Positions 38,468 to 45,970 of a stretch of 64,000 nt of DNA are shown here, one piece after another; positions within the stretch are counted from its first letter, which is position 1; every line of letters starts with the position of its first letter. This DNA comes from Nesterenkonia sp. PF2B19 (GTDB taxonomy: Bacteria; Actinomycetota; Actinomycetes; Actinomycetales; Micrococcaceae): contig NZ_MDSS02000007.1 of assembly GCF_001758425.2 (NCBI RefSeq), positions 1 through 64,000 of the forward strand. The letters are read 5' to 3'. Both the position numbers and the translations under genes were made by a program. The notes beneath the pieces were generated by a model, which saw only the letters and a list, made by a program, of their open reading frames with translations, had not been told where the DNA came from and searched no databases.

Positions 38468-38716
38468 TCAGGAGGCCCGGCGCGCGCGTGCGGCGCGACG
38501 CTTCAGCGCTCGGCGCTCGTCCTCGCTCATGCCGCCCCAGACGCCGGCGTCCTGGCCGGTCTCCAGCGCCCACTGCAGGCAGGTGTCCATCACGGGGCAC
38601 CGGCGGCACACGCTCTTGGCCTCCTCGATCTGGAGCAGGGCGGGGCCGGTGTTGCCCACGGGGAAGAAGAGCTCGGGGTCCTTGTCCAGGCACGCTGCTC
38701 GGCTGCGCCAATCCAT
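38468..38716 (-). CDS. whiB1: WhiB-family iron-sulfur transcription factor (WhiB1-like)
   Basis: A small regulator holding a nitric-oxide-sensitive [4Fe-4S] cluster, which binds the principal sigma factor. The 82-residue protein has the four cluster cysteines C9, C37, C40 and C46 with WhiB1-like spacing, the GVWGG turn at about 58-62, and a basic C-terminus (RRALKRRAARARRAS). ATG 38716 is preferred over GTG 38725 because AAGGAG lies 11 nt upstream of it but only 2 nt from the GTG. The long 5' region (38717-39281) probably carries its promoter. Confidence 0.93.
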   Translation of the reverse strand: MDWRSRAACLDKDPELFFPVGNTGPALLQIEEAKSVCRRCPVMDTCLQWALETGQDAGVWGGMSEDERRALKRRAARARRAS

Positions 38717-39281
38717 GGGAATCACTACTCCTTGCGTCCGGTGGTGGGACGCTGTTGCTCGGGTGGGGTGCTGCGGCAGTTCCTCGACCCGGGGCCCAGG
38801 GGTAGGCCTCGGGGAGTCCGTGCCGCCTCCGGAAGGCAGAAGCTTCAGTTGTCGGTGCGGGACCTGACCGTAGGGCGCAGTCGCGCAGGCAGAGTCAGAG
38901 GACTGCCAGCCCGGAGAAGTACGTGTTCAAGGCTGACACGTTAACAGGATGCAAACAAGACTTCGCAGGGCAGAAATACGCCCGAAACGCTGTGGCATTG
39001 CTCACAGCAGAAAGTGTGATCCGGCGGGCGCAGAGAGGTCGCCTCGGCGGCCTCCCGGGCTGACCTGGGGCGACTTGCGTGTGCCCCGCGTGCGGTCCTC
39101 AAGGGGCGTCACAGTCTGGTGGACGGCCCTGGGCCCCCGAGCATCGGCAGGGTTGCCGGAGAGGTCGGACGTCGGGTGCGGCCATGTCGGCGGTCCGGCA
39201 GCGCGGGCGGACTGGACGGAATGCCGCCGGAGGGACTCCCCGGCCGGGCGCTCATAGGGCCCGGGTGGTTCAATGGTGGGC
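38717..39281. other. Gene-free divergent region between whiB1 and a membrane-protein gene
   Basis: 565 nt without a convincing gene. It includes an AT-richer patch (about 38921-38960) with the inverted repeat ACGTGT/ACACGT (38921-38926 and 38936-38941), upstream of whiB1 on its strand. This is a plausible site for whiB1 promoter control. No riboswitch or small RNA is recognised. Confidence 0.5.
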
Positions 39282-39737
39282 ATGCCCGAGAAGGACTCTC
39301 CCCAGCCGGACTTCAACGCCCCGCAGGGGCCCCGACGCTTCACCCAGGCCAGGCCGCGGCCGTGGCCGGTGTGGCTGATCTTCCTGATCCTGCTGATGCA
39401 GGGGCTCGCCGTGGGCTTCAGCTCCGTGGCGCAGTTCGTCGCCTCGGAGCCTGAGCAGCTCGACACTGTCGGCTACATCGCGATGCTGGTGCTCTATCTG
39501 CTGCTGGCGGCAGTGCTGATCCTGCTGGGCTTCCGGCTGTTCATGGGGGCGCCCGGTGCCCGCACTCCGGCGATGGTCCTGCAGCTGATGATCGTGGTGC
39601 TCTCGTTCAGCTTCTTCGCCTCGGGGGTGTGGCAGGTCGGTGCGCTGTTCCTCGTCCCGGCCGCCGTGGCCCTGGTGCTGGCCTTCGTGGGGCCGACTCA
39701 GGCATGGCTCGCCGCCGGAGACGGCGCTCCCTCCTGA
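39282..39737 (+). CDS. Four-helix small membrane protein
   Basis: A 151-residue protein with a Pro-rich cytoplasmic N-terminus and four predicted membrane helices (WLIFLILLMQGLAVGFS, LVLYLLLAAVLILLGF, MVLQLMIVVLSFSFFASGVW, ALFLVPAAVALVLAFVG). I recognise no specific family, but proteins of this kind are common upstream of infC in actinobacteria. ATG 39282 is used; an ATG 9 nt upstream is also possible. Codon use fits the surrounding genes. Confidence 0.65.
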   Translation: MPEKDSPQPDFNAPQGPRRFTQARPRPWPVWLIFLILLMQGLAVGFSSVAQFVASEPEQLDTVGYIAMLVLYLLLAAVLILLGFRLFMGAPGARTPAMVLQLMIVVLSFSFFASGVWQVGALFLVPAAVALVLAFVGPTQAWLAAGDGAPS

Positions 39738-39789
39738 GTCGGCCCTCGGGCCGGGTGGGCGCTGCGCTGGGACGGTCAGCGGCGTCGGG

Positions 39790-40197
39790 TTAGTTGACCG
39801 GACCGGTCCACTTCTCGCCGGGGCCCTTGCCCGGTGCGTCCGGCACGAGCGACTCCTCGCGGAAGGCCAGCTGCAGCGAGCGGAGGCCGTCGCGCAGCGG
39901 CGCGGCGTGGGTGGAGCCGACCTCCGGGGCGGCCGCCGTGACCAGGCCGGCCAGGGCGGTGATGAGCTTGCGTGCCTCGTCCAGGTCCTTCAGCGCCTCG
40001 GCCTCCGGGTCGTCGGCGAGGCCGGTCTTGACGGCGGCCGCACTCATCAGGTGCACGGCCACGGTGTTGATCAGCTCCACGGCCGGGACTTCGGCGATGT
40101 CCCGGGCCTGCTGGTCCACGGCCTGCTTGATCCCCTCGACGTCGGGCCCCTCGGAGGAGGGGGTGGCGTCGGGACGGTTGTTCTGGTCACTCTGCAT
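39790..40197 (-). CDS. DUF1844 domain protein
   Basis: A 135-residue soluble protein. The DUF1844 core is visible in VPAVELINTVAVHLMSAAAVKTGL and ALKDLDEARKLITALAGLV, quoted in part. The N-terminus is polar (MQSDQNNRPDATPSSEGP) and the C-terminus short. The family is found next to infC across actinobacteria and has no known function. It is divergent from infC, sharing the ~140-nt leader region. Confidence 0.85.
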   Translation of the reverse strand: MQSDQNNRPDATPSSEGPDVEGIKQAVDQQARDIAEVPAVELINTVAVHLMSAAAVKTGLADDPEAEALKDLDEARKLITALAGLVTAAAPEVGSTHAAPLRDGLRSLQLAFREESLVPDAPGKGPGEKWTGPVN

Positions 40198-40225
40198 GCT
40201 GGTAAGCTTGTCACATGTCTCGGTA

Positions 40226-40242
40226 GGCGCGCGATGCGCGCC
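40226..40242 (+). promoter_or_regulatory. Hairpin in the infC leader
   Basis: GGCGCGC and GCGCGCC arms around a GAT loop, about 95 nt upstream of the infC start. It may be part of a regulatory leader for infC; a palindromic operator or chance are also possible. Confidence 0.35.
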
Positions 40243-40337
40243 CTGAGCGCCGAAGCGGGCGTCATCTCGCACCCCGCCATCGGGGTTCCACACCGACGAC
40301 GCCCACTCGCCATCGTCATCAAACAGGAGTTGGACAG

Positions 40338-41030
40338 ATCAGCGAACCACGCATCAACGAACGGATCCGAGTTCCGGAGGTCCGCCTGGTCGGCCCGCAG
40401 GGGGAGCAGGTCGGCATCGTCAGGATCGAGGACGCCCAGCGGCTGGCCTCCGAGGCCGGTCTGGACCTGGTCGAGGTCGCGCCCCGCGCGAAGCCTCCCG
40501 TCTGCAAGCTGATGGACTTCGGCAAGTGGAAGTACGAGGCCGCTGTCAAGGCTCGTGAATCCCGGAAGAACCAGACCACGACCACGCTCAAAGAGGTCCG
40601 GTTTCGTCTCAAGATCGACGACCACGACTATGAGACCAAGGTCAGCCGCGCCCGAGGATTCCTCTCCGCCGGTGACAAGGTCAAGGCCATGATCCAGTTC
40701 CGCGGTCGTGAGCAGCAGCGCCCGGAGATGGGTGTCCGACTGCTCCAGCGGTTCGCGGAGGACGTGGGGGACCTGGGCTCGGTCGAGTCCTCCCCGCGTC
40801 AGGACGGGCGTCACATGGTGATGGTCGTCGGACCGCTGAAGACCAAGGCAGAGGTCAAGAAGCAGGAGGCCGCCGAAGCAGCGGCCGAGGCCGCAGAGGC
40901 GGAGCCCAAGGGCACCCCCTCGAAGCGTGCCCGCAAGAACCAGGAGCGGGTCTCCACGGAGAAGAAGGACGTCAAGCCGCTGTCCAACTCCATGGCTGAC
41001 TACCTCCCGGACGAGCTGAAGAACCTCTAG
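40338..41030 (+). CDS. infC: Translation initiation factor IF-3, with non-canonical ATC start
   Basis: Binds the 30S subunit and checks start-codon pairing. The protein runs from [18 protein letters not shown] through [28 protein letters not shown], and the C-terminal [11 protein letters not shown], then an Ala/Glu/Lys-rich tail. In the correct frame there is no ATG, GTG or TTG near the N-terminal SEPRIN segment. An ATC (40338) lies 8 nt after AGGAG (40325-40329), so I start there. IF-3 discriminates against such codons and represses its own mRNA this way in E. coli (AUU start). Length becomes 230 residues. An ATG at 40512 would cut off the conserved N-terminal domain. Confidence 0.9.
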   Translation: MSEPRINERIRVPEVRLVGPQGEQVGIVRIEDAQRLASEAGLDLVEVAPRAKPPVCKLMDFGKWKYEAAVKARESRKNQTTTTLKEVRFRLKIDDHDYETKVSRARGFLSAGDKVKAMIQFRGREQQRPEMGVRLLQRFAEDVGDLGSVESSPRQDGRHMVMVVGPLKTKAEVKKQEAAEAAAEAAEAEPKGTPSKRARKNQERVSTEKKDVKPLSNSMADYLPDELKNL

Positions 41031-41061
41031 ATCTCTGCGGTCCGCCGCAGAAGATCATCAC

Positions 41062-41097
41062 AGAGGCCCTCCGTCGGATCTGCGACGGAGGGCCTCT
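41062..41097 (+). terminator. Strong hairpin between infC and rpmI
   Basis: A perfect 15-bp stem (AGAGGCCCTCCGTCG with its complement 41083-41097) and a 6-nt GATCTG loop, 32 nt after the infC stop. It should end or attenuate transcription from infC, so rpmI-rplT likely has its own promoter in the following gap. Confidence 0.75.
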
Positions 41098-41383
41098 GCA
41101 TGCCCAACATGCCTTCCGGTGCCGCATGGCGTAGAATGGCTCTTCGGGTTCACGGCAGGATGTGCCTGCGCGTCACGCGTCAACATCCTGTCGTTCCTAT
41201 GACAAGGGGGCCGAGGCCCGCGACACCCTCGTCCACGGCGTCCTTCGCCGGGACTTCGGAGACGCGACGCCGGTCGGCCCCACCTCTGCGCCGCTGCCCG
41301 GCCGGGGCCTCGGATACGTTCCGGGGTCGACGGACGGGCCTCGTAGGCGTTGCAGGTCCGCACGATGTAAGGAGAACGGCACC
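41098..41383 (+). promoter_or_regulatory. Leader region of rpmI-rplT with stem-loop
   Basis: 286 gene-free nt. A TAGAAT hexamer at 41132-41137 may be a -10 box, without a good -35. Downstream, CAGGATGT (41156-41163) and ACATCCTG (41183-41190) form a perfect 8-bp stem. Leaders of this operon bind L20 in other bacteria; a similar control here is inference. Confidence 0.4.
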
Positions 41384-41578
41384 ATGCCGAAGATGAAGAC
41401 CCACTCCGGGGCCAAGAAGCGATTCAAGCTGACCGGCTCCGGCAAGATCAAGCGCCAGCAGGCCAACCGTCGCCACTACCTGGAGCACAAGTCTTCCCGC
41501 CTGACGCGTCGTCTGGCCGGTGACCGCATTGTCACCAAGGCCGACGAGAAGCGCATCAAGCGGATGCTGGGCATCTGA
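41384..41578 (+). CDS. rpmI: Ribosomal protein bL35
   Basis: 64-residue large-subunit protein. The start [20 protein letters not shown] and the basic middle with [10 protein letters not shown] are diagnostic. AAGGAG lies 9 nt before the ATG. It is followed by rplT after 116 nt, the universal order. Length is normal. Confidence 0.97.
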   Translation: MPKMKTHSGAKKRFKLTGSGKIKRQQANRRHYLEHKSSRLTRRLAGDRIVTKADEKRIKRMLGI

Positions 41579-41694
41579 GCGTCCTGCGACCTCGATCCCG
41601 ATGACCGGGCCTCTGGGCGGCGTGGCATGCCGATGAGCATGCCGCCTCCCGGGCCTATGAACACCAGAAGACTCACTGCACTAGGAGATTTCAC

Positions 41695-42078
41695 GTGGCA
41701 CGAGTGAAGAGGGCCGTCAACGCCCACAAGAAGCGCCGCAAGGTCCTCGACCGGGCCTCCGGCTACCGCGGTCAGCGTTCCCGCCTCTACCGGAAGGCCA
41801 AGGAGCAGCTGCTGCACAGCTACACCTACAACTACCAGCACCGCAAGAAGCGCAAGGGCGACTTCCGCCGCCTGTGGATCCAGCGCATCAACGCTGCGTC
41901 CCGCGCCCACGGTCTGACCTACAACCGCTTCATCCAGGGCCTGAAGGCCGCTGAGGTGGAGGTCGACCGTCGCATGCTGGCTGAGCTCGCCGTCTCCGAC
42001 GCCAAGGCTTTCGAGACCCTGGTGGACGTGGCGCGCAAGGCTCTGCCGCAGGACGTCAACGCCAAGAAGGCCGCCTGA
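41695..42078 (+). CDS. rplT: Ribosomal protein bL20
   Basis: 127-residue large-subunit assembly protein. [20 protein letters not shown] and [16 protein letters not shown] are diagnostic, followed by the C-terminal [20 protein letters not shown]. The start is GTG, preceded by CTAGGAGATTTCAC. Family length is 115-130. A perfect 18-bp terminator follows. Confidence 0.97.
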   Translation: MARVKRAVNAHKKRRKVLDRASGYRGQRSRLYRKAKEQLLHSYTYNYQHRKKRKGDFRRLWIQRINAASRAHGLTYNRFIQGLKAAEVEVDRRMLAELAVSDAKAFETLVDVARKALPQDVNAKKAA

Positions 42079-42103
42079 GCCTGATCGGCTGAGACCAGCT
42101 GTG

Positions 42104-42142
42104 GACGGCGCCCGCCCCTGGACACCAGGGGCGGGCGCCGTC
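42104..42142 (+). terminator. Strong intrinsic terminator after rplT
   Basis: A perfect 18-bp GC-rich stem (42104-42121 with 42125-42142) around a 3-nt ACA loop, 26 nt after the rplT stop. It closes the rpmI-rplT unit. Confidence 0.85.
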
Positions 42143-42220
42143 GTCATGTCCGCGCAGGGAGCTCTGACGGATCGGCGACGTCGGGGCCGCTGCGGCCACC
42201 GGTGAGGAAGAATGAGGACC

Positions 42221-43207
42221 ATGACTGATCCTGCAGTGCTGAACAACCCCCATGCGGACCGCGTGAAGAAGGTGGCCTCGCTGGCGACCCGGGCGGGCCG
42301 GCGTCGTCAGCGGCTCTTCCTCGCCGAAGGTCCTCAGCCTGTGCGGGAGGCGCTGACCCTGTGGCTGCGCCGCTGGGAGGGCGTCCCCGACGGCGCGGCG
42401 CGTCACCCGGCTTCCGCCGTCAAGGGCCTGCCGGAGCTGGACGCGCTCTTCTTCGACGCCGAGGCGCTGAGCGCCCATCCGGATCTCCAGGCGCTGCTGG
42501 ACCAGGCCCGGGGTGTTCTCTTCGACCCGCAGGCCGCCCTTCCGCGGCCGGCGCGGTTCTTCCTGCGCGAGGCCACTGCGGAGGTCCTGGCAGCCATGGG
42601 AGACGCCGAGACCTCTCAGGGAGTGCTGGCCGTGTGCCGCATCCCGCAGACGGGGGCGAGCGACGGCGGGGCCGATCCGCTGGAGTCCCTGCTCGGCGGG
42701 CCCGAGAGCTCAGGAGCGCCGGCTGGGTTGGTCGCAGGCCTGCTCGGAGTCCAGGACCCGGGCAATGCCGGCACCATCATCCGCACCGCCGACGCCGCCG
42801 GTGCGTTCGCCGTCGTGCTCACGCCGGGCAGCGTGGATCCCTGGGCGCCGAAGGTGGTCCGCTCCGCTGCGGGCTCGCATTTCCACCTCCCGCTGCTCAC
42901 CGGGACGGACCCGCAGCGGCTGGTGGCCATCGCCAGGAGCGCGGGGCTGCAGGTGCTGGCCGCCGACGGCGGAGGAGAGGTCCCGCTGCCGGAGATGGAG
43001 GATCTCGGATCCCCGACGCTGTGGCTGCTGGGCAATGAGGCCCACGGGCTCAGCTCCGAGCAGCGTGGGCTCGCCGATCGTCGGGTCTCCATCCCGCTCT
43101 ACGGGCAGGCAGAGTCGCTGAACGTCGCCACCGCGGCCACCGTGTGCCTCTACGCCTCAGCCATGGCGCGCGCTGAGGCCGGAGGTGCCGTGGGGGAGAC
43201 TCCATGA
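42221..43207 (+). CDS. TrmH/SpoU-family RNA 2'-O-methyltransferase
   Basis: SPOUT methyltransferase that modifies rRNA or tRNA ribose. The N-terminal substrate-binding domain (RVKKVASLATRAGRRRQRLF, FLAEGPQPVREAL) precedes the catalytic part: LGVQDPGNAGTIIRTADAAG, LLGNEAHGLSSE and IPLYGQAESLNVATAATVCL, the three SpoU motifs. 328 residues from ATG 42221; another ATG lies 9 nt upstream. The place after rplT corresponds to tsnR in mycobacteria. It overlaps the RNHCP gene start (ATGA). Confidence 0.9.
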   Translation: MTDPAVLNNPHADRVKKVASLATRAGRRRQRLFLAEGPQPVREALTLWLRRWEGVPDGAARHPASAVKGLPELDALFFDAEALSAHPDLQALLDQARGVLFDPQAALPRPARFFLREATAEVLAAMGDAETSQGVLAVCRIPQTGASDGGADPLESLLGGPESSGAPAGLVAGLLGVQDPGNAGTIIRTADAAGAFAVVLTPGSVDPWAPKVVRSAAGSHFHLPLLTGTDPQRLVAIARSAGLQVLAADGGGEVPLPEMEDLGSPTLWLLGNEAHGLSSEQRGLADRRVSIPLYGQAESLNVATAATVCLYASAMARAEAGGAVGETP

Positions 43208-43524
43208 GCTACGCGCCCGGCGGTCGAGAGGTGGAGAACACCGGATTCGTCTGCGGGCACTGCGGCCGGGAGGTCAGCCGACATTCCGGGGGCAGCTACC
43301 GCAACCACTGCCCGTTCTGCCTGCATTCACGGCATGTGGACGTCGTGCCGGGGGACCGGTCTGCCGACTGCGGGGCCGTGATGGCGCCGGTCGGCGTCGA
43401 CCACTCCGGGAAGAAGGGCTTCATCCTCATCCACCGGTGCACCGCCTGTGGGGTCACGGACCGGAATCGGCTGGCCCCGGATGATGACATGGACGCGGTC
43501 ATCGCCCTGCAGCGACCCCGCTGA
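43204..43524 (+). CDS. RNHCP-domain zinc-ribbon protein
   Basis: A 106-residue protein named for its RNHCPFC motif (here in YRNHCPFCLHSRHVD). Two further Cys pairs (FVCGHCG and RCTACG) suggest bound zinc. The family is small, actinobacterial and Gram-positive, and not functionally defined; nucleic-acid binding is a guess. Translational coupling to the RNA methyltransferase upstream (ATGA overlap) hints at RNA-related work. Confidence 0.88.
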   Translation: MSYAPGGREVENTGFVCGHCGREVSRHSGGSYRNHCPFCLHSRHVDVVPGDRSADCGAVMAPVGVDHSGKKGFILIHRCTACGVTDRNRLAPDDDMDAVIALQRPR

Positions 43525-43574
43525 GTGGCGCCTGCGAGTCCATGGGCCTGGCGTCGTGGCGACGTCAGCACAGC

Positions 43575-43606
43575 GATGGCCCCACCGCGGGCGCGATGGG
43601 GCCATC
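43575..43606. terminator. Hairpin between converging RNHCP and ectD genes
   Basis: GATGGCCCC pairs with GGGGCCATC (9 bp) across a 14-nt loop, midway between two converging genes. Likely shared terminator. Confidence 0.6.
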
Positions 43607-43655
43607 ACCCGTCCCGAGGGCCGGTCAGCGGGTCCCGGGGAGGGGTTCTGAGTAC

Positions 43656-44554
43656 TCAGCCGATCGGGGTGACGTCGCGGCTTCCGAGGAACTCGGGTCG
43701 TGGCGCCGGGGCGGCGAACGGCTCTGCCGGAGCGTTCTCCACCGAGTTGTAGACGATGAACACGTTGGACCGCGGGTACGGGGTGACGTTGCCGTTGGAG
43801 GCGTGCATGCAGTTCGAGTCGAACATGATGCTCCGCCGGCCGGACCCTCCAGCACATCGATGCCGAAACGGTCGGCGAACTCCGTCAGCGTCTCCGGGTC
43901 GGGCACACCGGCGCCCTGCATGACCAGAGACTGCTTGAAGTTGTCCTCCGGCGTGGTGCCCACCGCGCTGATGTAGTGCTTGTGGGATCCGGGCATGATC
44001 ATCAGCGGGCCGTTGAAGGAGTAGTTGTCGGTCAGGGAGATCGAGATGCTCACCGCCCGCGGGGTCGGCATCCCGTCTTCGGCATGCCAGGTCTCGAAGT
44101 CCGAGTGCCAGGTGAAGTCCTTGCCCACGAATCCGGGCTTGTAGTTGATCCGGCTCTGGTGGATGTACACCTGGGAGCCCAGGATCTGCTCGGCCCTCCG
44201 CACGATCCGCGGATCGTGGGCGATCCTCCGGAACACCTCGTTGCTGCGGTGGATGTCGAAGATCGACCGGACCTCCTGGGACGTGGCCTCGACGACGGTG
44301 CGTTCGTCGGACTTGACCTCCGGGTCGTCGGCCAGGCGGGCGAGCTCGTCGCGGAAGAGCGTCAGCTCCTCGTCGCTGATGAGCTTCTCCATGGTCAGGT
44401 AGCCCTTCTCGTCGAAGCCGCGCAGTGTGGCGGCGTCCATCGGGCCCTGGTCGGCGGTGCCCTGCACCACCGGGTCCTGGCGGGGGATCACCCGGGGCGC
44501 GTCGCCCTGGCGGGTGGGGTACTGGTCCGTCACGTCGTGGACGGTGGTCGTCAT
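43656..44554 (-). CDS. ectD: Ectoine hydroxylase EctD (frameshifted near 43833)
   Basis: Fe(II)/2-oxoglutarate dioxygenase turning ectoine into 5-hydroxyectoine, an osmolyte. The signature FTWHSDFETWHAEDGMP includes the Fe ligands His and Asp, and NGPLMIMPGSHKHY follows. Past GPAGG the frame changes. One inserted base at GGCGGAGCATC restores SIMFDSNCMHASNGN with the third Fe ligand His, NVTPYPRSNVF and the C-terminal DVTPIG. The restored protein is 299 residues, the family's usual length. AAGGAGG lies 7 nt before the ATG. No ectABC genes are in the window, so this is a stand-alone ectD, which is known in some genomes. Confidence 0.92.
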
Positions 44555-44683
44555 GCGAAGACCTCCTTCATCGTGGGACGTTCCGTAGGGGCCGCCTCCT
44601 GTCAGAGGGGCGGCCGGTGCGGCGCCTGCCGATGGGGCAGCTACGGCGCCGCCACCTACGGACCCTAACAGCTCAGTTCCTCG

Positions 44684-44721
44684 CTGCAACCGTCGATGCT
44701 AGAGTTCCCTTATGGTTGCAG
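44684..44721. promoter_or_regulatory. Inverted repeat and leaderless-type -10 box at the amidohydrolase start
   Basis: CTGCAACC (44684-44691) and GGTTGCAG (44714-44721) are perfect inverted arms spaced 22 nt apart; the second overlaps the ATG. Between them TAGAGT (44700-44705) fits a TANNNT -10 box exactly 6 nt before the ATG, with no ribosome site. This suggests leaderless transcription and an overlapping operator. Confidence 0.45.
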
Positions 44722-45899
44722 AGAGAAACTATGTCATCGACAATGCCCACCTCGTGCCGGTCACCTCCGCGCCGGTCGAGGGTCGGATCGTGGTCACCGA
44801 GGGTCGGATCGCCGCGCTCGGTGCTGAGGCTGAGATCCCCGCAGGCCATGAGGTCATCGACGCCGCCGGCCGCTGGGTGCTGCCCGGTCTCGTGGACGCC
44901 CACGTCCACCTCGGCGTGCATGAGGAGGGCGAAGGGTGGGCCGGCGCCGACGTCAACGAGACCACCGACCCGGTCACCGCCGCGGCCCGTGCCCTGGACG
45001 CCATCAACCCCACCGAGGTCGGCTTCGACGACGCCCTGGCCGGTGGGATCACCAGCGTCAACGTCAACCCCGGATCGGCCAACCCCATCGGAGGCCTCGC
45101 TGTGGCCATCAAGACCCACGGGCGTATCGTCGATGAGATGGTGCTGCGGTCGCCGTCCGGGCTCAAGGCCGCCCTCGGCGAGAACCCCAAGCGGGTGTAC
45201 GGCGAGCAGAAGAAGACGCCCAACACCCGCCTGGGTGTCGCGATGACCATGCGCAAGGCGTTCACCGAGGCCCGGCGGTGGGCGGAGAAGCCCCAGGGTG
45301 AGCGCGACGCCGACCTCATCTCAGAGGCTCTGGTGAAGGTCCTGGACCGCGAGATCCCGTGGCGGCAGCACTGCCACCGCGCCGATGACATCGCCACGGC
45401 CATCCGGCTGGCCGACGAGTTCGGCTATGAGCTCGTGCTGGACCACGGGACCGAGTCCTACAAGATCGCCGATGTCATCGCCGCCCGCGGCATCCCGGTG
45501 CTCTACGGGCCGATGATCGTCTCCCGGAGCAAGGTCGAGGTGCGGGACCGCACGGCGGCGGCCCCGCGCATCCTCTCGGAGGCCGGTGTCAAGGTCTCCC
45601 TGATCACCGACCACCCGGTGGTGCCCATCGACTTTCTGATGCACCAGGCAGCGCTGGCTGTCCGCGAAGGGATGGACCCCGCCGAGGCGCTGAAGGCGGT
45701 CACCATCAACCCGGCGGAGGTGATCGGCGCCGCCGAGCGCATCGGCTCCCTCGAGGTCGGCAAGGACGCCGATGTGGTCCTCTGGTCCGGCGACCCGCTG
45801 GACACCCGGCACCGGGTGCTGCGCACCTGGATCGACGGCCGGGAGGTCTATAGCTACGACGAGCAGACCCGGACGGGCACGGTGCTGGAACGCTGGTGA
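44712..45899 (+). CDS. Amidohydrolase (imidazolonepropionase-like)
   Basis: Metal-dependent hydrolase of the amidohydrolase superfamily, substrate unknown. The 395-residue TIM-barrel protein has the metal pair in LPGLVDAHVHLG, further His ligands in RQHCHRADD and VLDHGTE, and the catalytic Asp in LITDHPVVP. The end (INPAEVIGAAERIGSLEVGK, DADVVLWSGDP) is the family's typical beta-sandwich return. It is divergent from ectD and may be leaderless. No pathway partners flank it, and cytoplasmic location is expected. An imidazolonepropionase proper would normally sit with histidine-degradation genes, which are absent. Confidence 0.85.
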   Translation: MVAERNYVIDNAHLVPVTSAPVEGRIVVTEGRIAALGAEAEIPAGHEVIDAAGRWVLPGLVDAHVHLGVHEEGEGWAGADVNETTDPVTAAARALDAINPTEVGFDDALAGGITSVNVNPGSANPIGGLAVAIKTHGRIVDEMVLRSPSGLKAALGENPKRVYGEQKKTPNTRLGVAMTMRKAFTEARRWAEKPQGERDADLISEALVKVLDREIPWRQHCHRADDIATAIRLADEFGYELVLDHGTESYKIADVIAARGIPVLYGPMIVSRSKVEVRDRTAAAPRILSEAGVKVSLITDHPVVPIDFLMHQAALAVREGMDPAEALKAVTINPAEVIGAAERIGSLEVGKDADVVLWSGDPLDTRHRVLRTWIDGREVYSYDEQTRTGTVLERW

Positions 45900-45970
45900 G
45901 CGGCGGGCGGGCCGTCGGGCAGATCGGACGTCACGGGGCACCGGCCGACGTCACCCGCCCGCCGTCGTGC

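Noticed and set aside
39255-39285. tRNA-like sequence (GTGGTTCAATGGT)
   Set aside because: It resembles a tRNA D-arm, but no anticodon or T-arm follows and a coding gene begins immediately.
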